9,430 bases of DNA from Acidobacteriota bacterium (GTDB taxonomy: Bacteria > Acidobacteriota > UBA6911 > RPQK01), in the NCBI GenBank assembly GCA_003819755.1, contig RPQK01000246.1:1-9430 (forward strand). The letters run 5' to 3'. Positions 1 through 6,200 of this stretch are shown here, piece after piece. A model generated the notes under the pieces. The model was given only the letters and a program-made list of their open reading frames with translations. It ran no database searches and was not told where the DNA came from. Within the stretch, counting starts at the first letter, position 1. Every line of letters begins with the position of its first letter. Position numbers and translations under genes: made by a program.

Positions 1-612
1 CAGGATCACTGCTTCCGGGCAGCTCATGAGGATCGGCGAGTGCGTCGCGACAACGAACTGGGCATGCCCGGCTCGGCTCATTTCACAGAGCAGACGAAGC
101 AACTCCAGCTGACGGCGCGGCAAAAGGGCCGTCTCGGGCTCATCAAGAAAATAGATACCCTCGATCCGATACCTGGCGTCAAAGAACGACATGAGCGACT
201 GCCCATGAGACTGGGCGAGCAGAGACTTGCCTCCGAAATACTGGAATAGCGCCGGATCGGCCCCTGCGCAGTCTTCTACGCGCTCCGAGAAATATCGAAA
301 ATGCTCCGACGAGAAGAAAGAGCCGTGGACCGGACCGGCAGTCCAACTGACATCCAGGTAATGCCGCAGCTCTTCCTCATGCGGGTTGACTTCGACATGA
401 TGGCAATCGGGATTCGCCCAGATATGGATTCCGCAGCGGCGTGTCAGGGCCCGCAAAAGCGTGGATTTGCCCGTCCCGTTCTCGCCGACGAAAACCGTGA
501 GCGGGGCCTCGAAAACGATCTCGGGCGTGCGAGTCAACGTTTCGAGGCTGAAAGGGTACTTGTCCCGCGTGGGAAACCTTTCGACGTCAAGAGTCACTCG
601 ATCGACATGCAT
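1..612 (-). CDS. AAA family ATPase (COG3910-like), C-terminus cut by window edge
   Basis: This is a small cytoplasmic ATPase of the ABC/SMC-like fold. The 204 visible residues carry the full set of nucleotide-binding motifs: Walker A GENGTGKST (43-51), an ABC-signature-like SHGQS (135-139), Walker B IYFLDEPE (153-160) with the likely catalytic Glu158, a D-loop-like stretch ALLPRR (162-167), and the switch histidine in ATHSP (His191). The order and spacing match the compact stand-alone predicted ATPases of about 240-250 residues, so perhaps 35-50 C-terminal residues lie outside the window. The start is well fixed: an in-frame TAA sits directly before the ATG, and a GAAAGGA ribosome binding site lies 10 bases upstream. 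There is no transmembrane segment or permease partner in view, so it is not an obvious transporter subunit. It begins 41 bases after pbpC on the same strand and is probably in the same transcript. Its substrate and role are unknown. Confidence 0.9.
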   Translation of the reverse strand, partial: MHVDRVTLDVERFPTRDKYPFSLETLTRTPEIVFEAPLTVFVGENGTGKSTLLRALTRRCGIHIWANPDCHHVEVNPHEEELRHYLDVSWTAGPVHGSFFSSEHFRYFSERVEDCAGADPALFQYFGGKSLLAQSHGQSLMSFFDARYRIEGIYFLDEPETALLPRRQLELLRLLCEMSRAGHAQFVVATHSPILMSCPEAVIL

Positions 613-622
613 TTAAGAGCAA

Positions 623-629
623 TCCTTTC
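623..629 (-). promoter_or_regulatory. Ribosome binding site of the AAA ATPase
   Basis: Read on the minus strand this is GAAAGGA, ending 10 bases before the ATG at 612. It lies in the 41-base gap after the pbpC stop codon and supports independent translation of the ATPase from a shared message. The spacing is slightly long, but there is no competing in-frame start because TAA immediately precedes the ATG. Confidence 0.6.
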
Positions 630-653
630 AGGAATCTGGGACCGCCGGGTTCC

Positions 654-3023
654 TTACTCCACCACCACCCGCACCGTCCCGGACCGGACGTCCGTCAGCG
701 GCACCTGGGCTTGAAAAACGTGTTCGCCGGGCTGGACCGGCCATCGGGCCGTGTAAGGATAATCCGCCACTTGAAAAGCTTCTCCATCCACATACCAGAG
801 GACTTGGGGCACCGAGGGATCAGCCACCACTTTCAAGGCAATCGTCTCCTGATCCGCCGGGGTCTCCGGATCTCGGAGCAGGCGCAATCCCTGGCCGGGG
901 GAGGTTATGTGCAGCCGGATATCAGCCGGAACGGGCGATACCGCTGTCGCCTGCAACGGTGGCAGAGCCAGCCCTTGCGACACCATCCATTCGGCATACC
1001 GGGGCGGGAGATCGAGAAAAGTGCGAACCTCGATTGACGCCGGCGGAGTATCGAGTTGAGCCGGCCGTCCAGTCCGGGAATCGACCGCGAGTTGGACATG
1101 AGCCGAGCACACCTGGGCGGGCTCGTCACCCTCGGCAAACCATTCGAGCGAGACGTGTTCGCAAACCGGGGTGGCAAGCCTCCCGGACAGCGCGCAAAGG
1201 CGGACGGATTGGTACCCGCGCGGGGGAGGAAACGACCAGTTGTCCATCCCACTTAACTGATCGCGGTGCAGGAAAGTCAAGACCGCCTTGGCAATCTCCG
1301 CCGCAGAATTGAAACCGCTCAGGCGATTCATTGGCTGGAAATCGGGGTCCCCCACCCAGACACCGACCAGGGCACGGTTCGAGTAGGCCACGGCCCAGGC
1401 ATCGCGAAATCGCGAGGAGGTTCCGGTTTTGACAGCGACCGGGAAGGGATACTCCATGGAACCCATGCGGGCAAAACTGGGCAGGCGCGCCATCGGGTCC
1501 GAAAGGTACAGGTTGATCTGCCGGACAGCCTCTTCCGACAGGAGGCGCCGAGGCTCAGGCCTCGGCTGCTCCCTGTACCAGATCAGGCCGCCGTACAATC
1601 CTTCCCCGGCAAGGACGGTATAGGCGTGCACGAGCTGTTCGAGGGTTACCGGGAGTCCGCCAATGGCCAGGCCCAGTCCGTACCGACGCGCCGGTTCACG
1701 GTTATCGTGTAACCCGACTTGCCTTAAAAACTCATATCCTGCCTCGACTCCCATCCGATCCAGAAGGTTGGCCGCCGGGACGTTCCGGGAATTGGCCAGG
1801 GCGGCGCGGGGCAGCATAGGCCCGAGGAATCGGTCGTCCGCGTTAGTGATTCCTCCCGCGCCTCGTTCCAGGTCATCCAGCACCGTGTCGGCACGGAGAA
1901 TTCCCCGCTCCAGCGCCAGTGCATAGAAAAACGGCTTGAGCGCGCTCCCCGGTGAGCGGGGGACATTTGTGTAATCGATAGACCCGGCATGCGCCCCGTC
2001 GAAGTAGTCCCGCGAACCGACCCAGGCCAGGACCTCGCGCGAGCCGGGGTCGACGACAATGACGGCCGCATTCCGTGCTCCCTGGTTCTCCCACTGCTTC
2101 AGGGACTTAAAAACGATCCAGGCAACCTCGGACTGCAGTTCCAGGTCCAGAGTGGTATTTACGAGAGGCACGGGCGGACGATCCTTCGTTGACGCCTCTC
2201 TCAATCGAATCAGAGCGTGAATGGAATCCAGCGGGCGATTGACCGGCAACATGACCTGAAGATCGCGAAGCTCGTCGGCGGCCGCCCGATACTCGACTGA
2301 GCTCAGGGTTTGCTGCTCGCGAAGTCGCGCGAGGATCCAAAGGGCGCGCTTCTTAGCCCTCGCCCTCCCGGCCGGGAGGTAAGGATTCATGGTTGCCGGT
2401 GATTTTGGTATCGACGCCAGGAATGCAATCTCGGCCCAGCTCAAGTCATCGACCGGTTTATCAAGATAGCGCCGGGCGGCATATCCGATGCCGTGTATCC
2501 GGTTCCCGTATGGTGCAAGAGTCAGATAGTGCCGCAGGACCCTTTCCCGTCCGTAACGCCGGGTCAGTAATAGAGCGGTCCCCGCCTCCGCGAGCTTCCG
2601 GGTATAGGTCCGCGCGCCGGGATTTTGCATTCGGGCGACCTGCATCGCAATGGTCGAAGCCCCCGACTGCCGCTTGCGATTCTGCAGATTGTGCCAGACG
2701 GCCCGGGCGATCGCCCGCGGATCTATGCCGGGGTGTTCGTTAAATCCCCTATCCTCGGCTGCCAGCGTCGCGGCGACCACGCGTTCGGGCAGGGCGTCGA
2801 CCGGCCAATAGCCGAGCTCGCCCGTGGTTGGATTCGAGACTTCGCCCAGGAAGCGGCCGTGACGGTCGCGGAAGAAGATACTGGGTTCGGGCGCCGACAA
2901 GTGCGCCCGGGGACTGACGTGCAGGAAGAGGAGGCAGGAGCCGAGGATAATGCTCAACAACGCGCACAACGAGGCGCTCTTAGCTATGGTCTTCAAACGC
3001 TTTGGTTTCTGAAACAAAAGCAT
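654..3023 (-). CDS. pbpC: Penicillin-binding protein 1C (bifunctional glycosyltransferase / transpeptidase)
   Basis: This is an inner-membrane enzyme that polymerises lipid II into glycan strands and carries a transpeptidase-type domain facing the periplasm. A short basic tail precedes one membrane anchor (about residues 17-36). The GT51 domain (about 50-240) shows the catalytic EDRGF motif (Glu90), GASTIAMQ (121-128), RKLAE (142-146) and the conserved YGN (172-174). The transpeptidase domain (about 285-590) has SALK with nucleophile Ser360 and Lys363, SRN (412-414) as the SxN motif, and KTG (532-534). The last 90 residues (about 700-789) form the beta-sandwich BiPBP_C domain, which separates PBP1C from PBP1A/1B. 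At 789 residues it is close to the E. coli protein in length, and all key residues are present. It follows the alpha-2-macroglobulin gene by 233 bases, the usual partner, although a palindromic repeat fills that gap. The ATG at 3023 has only a weak GGGAA seven bases upstream. The ATPase gene follows after 41 bases. Confidence 0.95.
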   Translation of the reverse strand: MLLFQKPKRLKTIAKSASLCALLSIILGSCLLFLHVSPRAHLSAPEPSIFFRDRHGRFLGEVSNPTTGELGYWPVDALPERVVAATLAAEDRGFNEHPGIDPRAIARAVWHNLQNRKRQSGASTIAMQVARMQNPGARTYTRKLAEAGTALLLTRRYGRERVLRHYLTLAPYGNRIHGIGYAARRYLDKPVDDLSWAEIAFLASIPKSPATMNPYLPAGRARAKKRALWILARLREQQTLSSVEYRAAADELRDLQVMLPVNRPLDSIHALIRLREASTKDRPPVPLVNTTLDLELQSEVAWIVFKSLKQWENQGARNAAVIVVDPGSREVLAWVGSRDYFDGAHAGSIDYTNVPRSPGSALKPFFYALALERGILRADTVLDDLERGAGGITNADDRFLGPMLPRAALANSRNVPAANLLDRMGVEAGYEFLRQVGLHDNREPARRYGLGLAIGGLPVTLEQLVHAYTVLAGEGLYGGLIWYREQPRPEPRRLLSEEAVRQINLYLSDPMARLPSFARMGSMEYPFPVAVKTGTSSRFRDAWAVAYSNRALVGVWVGDPDFQPMNRLSGFNSAAEIAKAVLTFLHRDQLSGMDNWSFPPPRGYQSVRLCALSGRLATPVCEHVSLEWFAEGDEPAQVCSAHVQLAVDSRTGRPAQLDTPPASIEVRTFLDLPPRYAEWMVSQGLALPPLQATAVSPVPADIRLHITSPGQGLRLLRDPETPADQETIALKVVADPSVPQVLWYVDGEAFQVADYPYTARWPVQPGEHVFQAQVPLTDVRSGTVRVVVE

Positions 3024-3062
3024 TAGCCCATTCCCGCCAGTTGTAGCCAGCCAAGTTGTGAA

Positions 3063-3227
3063 GAGCTTTTATTGTGGCCGGACTCTCCAGAGTCCGGCAG
3101 CCGGGCTTTTGGCCCGGCTAAAACAAAAAGCCTTTTCGCAACTTGCCTGGCTGCAACTGCCTTCTTCTGGCCGGGCTCTCCGGAGCCCGGCTGCCGGACT
3201 CTGGAGAGTCCGGCCACGATAAAAGCC
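3063..3227. repeat. Composite palindromic intergenic repeat, copy 1 (BIME/MITE-like)
   Basis: This element fills most of the gap between the macroglobulin and pbpC. The left arm holds hairpin H1 (3077-3098: 10-bp stem GCCGGACTCT, 2-base centre CC) and H2 (3099-3119: stem AGCCGGGC, loop TTTTG). The right arm holds H3 (3170-3191: stem GCCGGGCTC, loop TCCG) and H4 (3193-3214: the H1 stem again, centre GG). The arms are inverted copies of each other: 3060-3107 pairs with 3184-3231 at 45 of 48 positions. They are separated by a spacer of about 50 bases that includes an A/T-rich run. The left-arm bases 3063-3107 recur exactly at 9097-9141. No hairpin is followed by a clean U-tract on the minus strand, so this is not a standard Rho-independent terminator, though such structured RNA could slow polymerase or protect message ends. 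No protein-coding potential is convincing here. Confidence 0.88.
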
Positions 3228-3256
3228 TTTCCCCATAGCCTTCGAGGGCCCGTCCT

Positions 3257-6200
3257 TCACTCCTTTGCCTGAACCACGATTCGTGTGCCGTTCGAATTCC
3301 CTGCAACGGCCGCGTCGTACATCATCTCCGCTTTCGCGGGGGGCTGGTTGAACGAACCCTCCGTGTAGGCCCGGACTCTGAAATAAAAGTCATAGGTCCC
3401 GGCCGGGAGCGTGTTGTAATAGAAAGCGGCACTATCGTCCATAAAACTCGTGTAGGTTGGAACGAGAGTCAGCGTCCCCCGCGGCTTCGCTTCAGGAGGA
3501 GCCGTTGCCAAAGCCGGATTGAGCGGCTCTATCCCGGCAGCGAGTGGAACCACCACAGCCACATAGTTCCGGGCCTGGGGATTCACAACCTGGACGTGCT
3601 CCTCGATGACATCTCCCACGCGCAAGCTTTGAGTTTTGCCTGGTTCTGAAAGCGTCACTCGTTCCGGCGGCTGGCCGCCTTCCCGTATCCGAAAATACTC
3701 GCGCGTTACCACGAATCCGCTGGATTTTGCCGCAGCCTGGCTCCCGTCCGCGGCGGGCACGTAAGAAGTGACCACTCGCGCAATCGCCGGCTGTGCGGCC
3801 GGAGGCTGGAGCGTGAGGAGCAGGGGCAAAGCCGAGTCGGTTGTGAGATAGGCGGTCGGGGAAGCCGGTGCCAGAGAGAGCGTTTGGTCCTTCCCGTTTA
3901 CGTTTGCCCGGATGCTGGCCGATGCTCCCTGTGTCGCTTCCGGCTCAAGTATTTCGGCGAGGGCGAGCAAGGCGGCCGCATTGGCGTTCGTGCTCCCCCA
4001 CCCGTCACCCTGACCCGTGGTGACCAGCGCGTCTACAAGCAGAGGGAGGCGAGGCTGTTTGGGCTGCGTCTCGAGAAGAGCTTTGGTCACCTCTCCCAGC
4101 GTTCGTGTCTCAGTCGGCAGGATCAGGCCGTTGCGTGCACCCGCCCGGTCTTGTAACCCGCCATAAATCTCCTTTCCCTGGTACAACCGGAAAACGATGC
4201 CGTCCACAAGGGCTCGGGCCAACTCGTCGCCGCCCCGCGAGGTCTGCTTCGCAACTGCGAGGCTCTGAAGGACCAGCGCCACGCCTTCCAGGTCCAAATA
4301 CTGGGCCCGGCGAGTCAGTTCGGAGGCGTACGCCGCATTGAACTGCCCCGCGTGCGCGAGCGCCAGCAAAGCCCAGGTGCGTTCGGCGAAAGCCTCTCCC
4401 TCAATGAAATTGCTGTAGTCGGAACGAAGGGCTTGCTCGAGTGCACGGGTGAGTCGCGAAAACAGCTTCTCGTCAACCGCATAGCCTGCCCGGCGCGCTT
4501 CGACCAGAAACTGGACCGTCCAAGCCGTCAGCGAGACGTATCCCCGTGAACCGGGCCAGTAGGCAACCAGGCCGTTCGCATCCACCGAGGCCGGGAGCCA
4601 CTGCATGACCTCCCGCACAGCTTTCTCAATTTCCTTTTCGGCCCCCCCTTGATGAAGCAGGTGACGGAACTTCTGGAGCGCGAGGTAAGTTCTGGCCCGG
4701 CTGAGCTGCTGTTCCGTGCAGCCGTATGGATACTGCAGGAGGAAATCCAAGCCGGCTGCCATCTTAACGAGCGCGGGATGACCGGCAACCAGGACTGACC
4801 GCTCCAGGGTTCCTGCCCTGGCGGCTTCCGAGATCGCCGGGACAGTCACGGTTTCGCCGGGTCTCAGTTCTGCGATCATCCGGGCGGTCACCCGGTCGCG
4901 ATCGTCCTTGATCGGGAGTTGCACTTCAAAGGCATCTGAGGCGCCGTCGGATGCCCGCTGGACGGCCACCTTGAAACTGACCGACTGGCCCACTGACCTG
5001 CTGGCCAGAGACCCTCCCGGGGTCGGGATGTGAACCGGAAAGCTGATCCGCTCAGGCCGGCCGGGTACCCAGTCGAGCGTTTTTTGCGGAGGCCCCTTCA
5101 GCTCTGCCCCCTGGGCTCTGATCTCCGCAGATCCCGGCCCACCGGCCCCCTCGACCAGCCGGCCGATGGCCGTGGCGATAAAATCGTCGCCTGGCCGGAC
5201 GAAGCGCGGCAAGGCCGGCTGAACGATTACGGGAAGCCGAACCTCCAGGTGACCAACTCCGAAACCGAAACGCTCTTCGCCACTCGCGACCTTGGCCCGG
5301 AGTTTGAAATTGGTCAAATCATCGGACAGCGGGACAGTCACGACAGCGCGGCCTTCGGGACCGACCATGATGGCCGGGTTGTAGTACGGGACCGACTTGA
5401 AATTCTTGCGGACGGTGGCACGGTCAAGGAGCCCCAAATCCTCGCCCCCTCCGTCTCCTCCCGGATTCTCGGCAAACGCGAGAGCTCCGAAAGCCATATT
5501 CCGCGAGTCGTGAACGGAGAGATGGGAGCTGACCGACGGGAGGAACTCGGGAACCGGGTCAAGCCGGCGCTCTCTTCCCAAAGCCAGAACCGCCTGGTCA
5601 ACAAGCCAGAGAGTCACTTCCCCCGGCAGCGGGCGTCCTCCCGGATCCTTGAGTGAAATGGCAACCTCGATCTTCTGGCCCGGCGAAGCACTTTTCGGGT
5701 AGTTCAGCTCCACCTGGACCTGGCGCGCCAGTGCGGTTACCTCTATCCAGGCCGTTGCCGCCATCGTCGTCGGTTTTCCAAGGTCCGCGCCGTTTCCTGG
5801 TTGAGGAGCCGTTCCCTCGATCCGGCCCCGCATCAGGATGAAGTGAACGGGGACTCGGGGCACGTAGTGCCCCTCTATGGGCAACTGAAAAACGGCAGAC
5901 CCGCCGCTGACCTTCACCCAGTGGTAACGATTTCCTTCCGGCGCCTCCACGATTGCCAGCGCCTGCGCTTGTTGGAACGGACTCTTCAGGATGATCGAAG
6001 CTGTATTGCCGGGGTCATATCGAGGCTTGTCGGTCGCGACCGAAAACACGCGGGAGACGGGCTTGGCCCAGCTCATCGACTCGGGGCCGCCGGCATAGAG
6101 GTCGACCCGTACAACCTGGGCTCGGTCAAGGCGGTCGTGCGCCTCCAGCTCGATGATGTAGACTCCGGCCTTCTCGATGGGAAGTCTCAGGCTGAGAGGC

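Noticed and set aside
631..653. Weak hairpin between pbpC and the ATPase
   Set aside because: On the transcribed minus strand the 9-bp stem has two C-A mismatches and no U-tract, so it is not convincing as a terminator.
301..1712. Plus-strand open frames across the ATPase and pbpC
   Set aside because: They are antisense to genes with complete catalytic motifs and have no family features of their own.
3021..3031. Tiny ATG GGC TAA frame overlapping the pbpC start
   Set aside because: A two-codon frame directly before the pbpC ATG could in principle affect initiation, but such a short match occurs by chance and there is nothing else to support it.
3063..3227. CRISPR array
   Set aside because: The repeats are palindromic units in two inverted pairs per element, with no regular series of direct repeats and unique spacers, and no cas gene is present.
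3060..3231. Rho-independent terminator after the macroglobulin gene
   Set aside because: The hairpins are strong, but none is followed by a U-tract on the minus strand. The nearby T-rich run on that strand precedes H2 rather than following a stem.
3023..3306. Short open frames in the gap between the macroglobulin and pbpC, several encoding SRVRQPGS-like peptides
   Set aside because: The shared peptides come from the palindromic repeat read in different frames, and the same peptides reappear at 9056-9425. They are by-products of the repeat, not genes.
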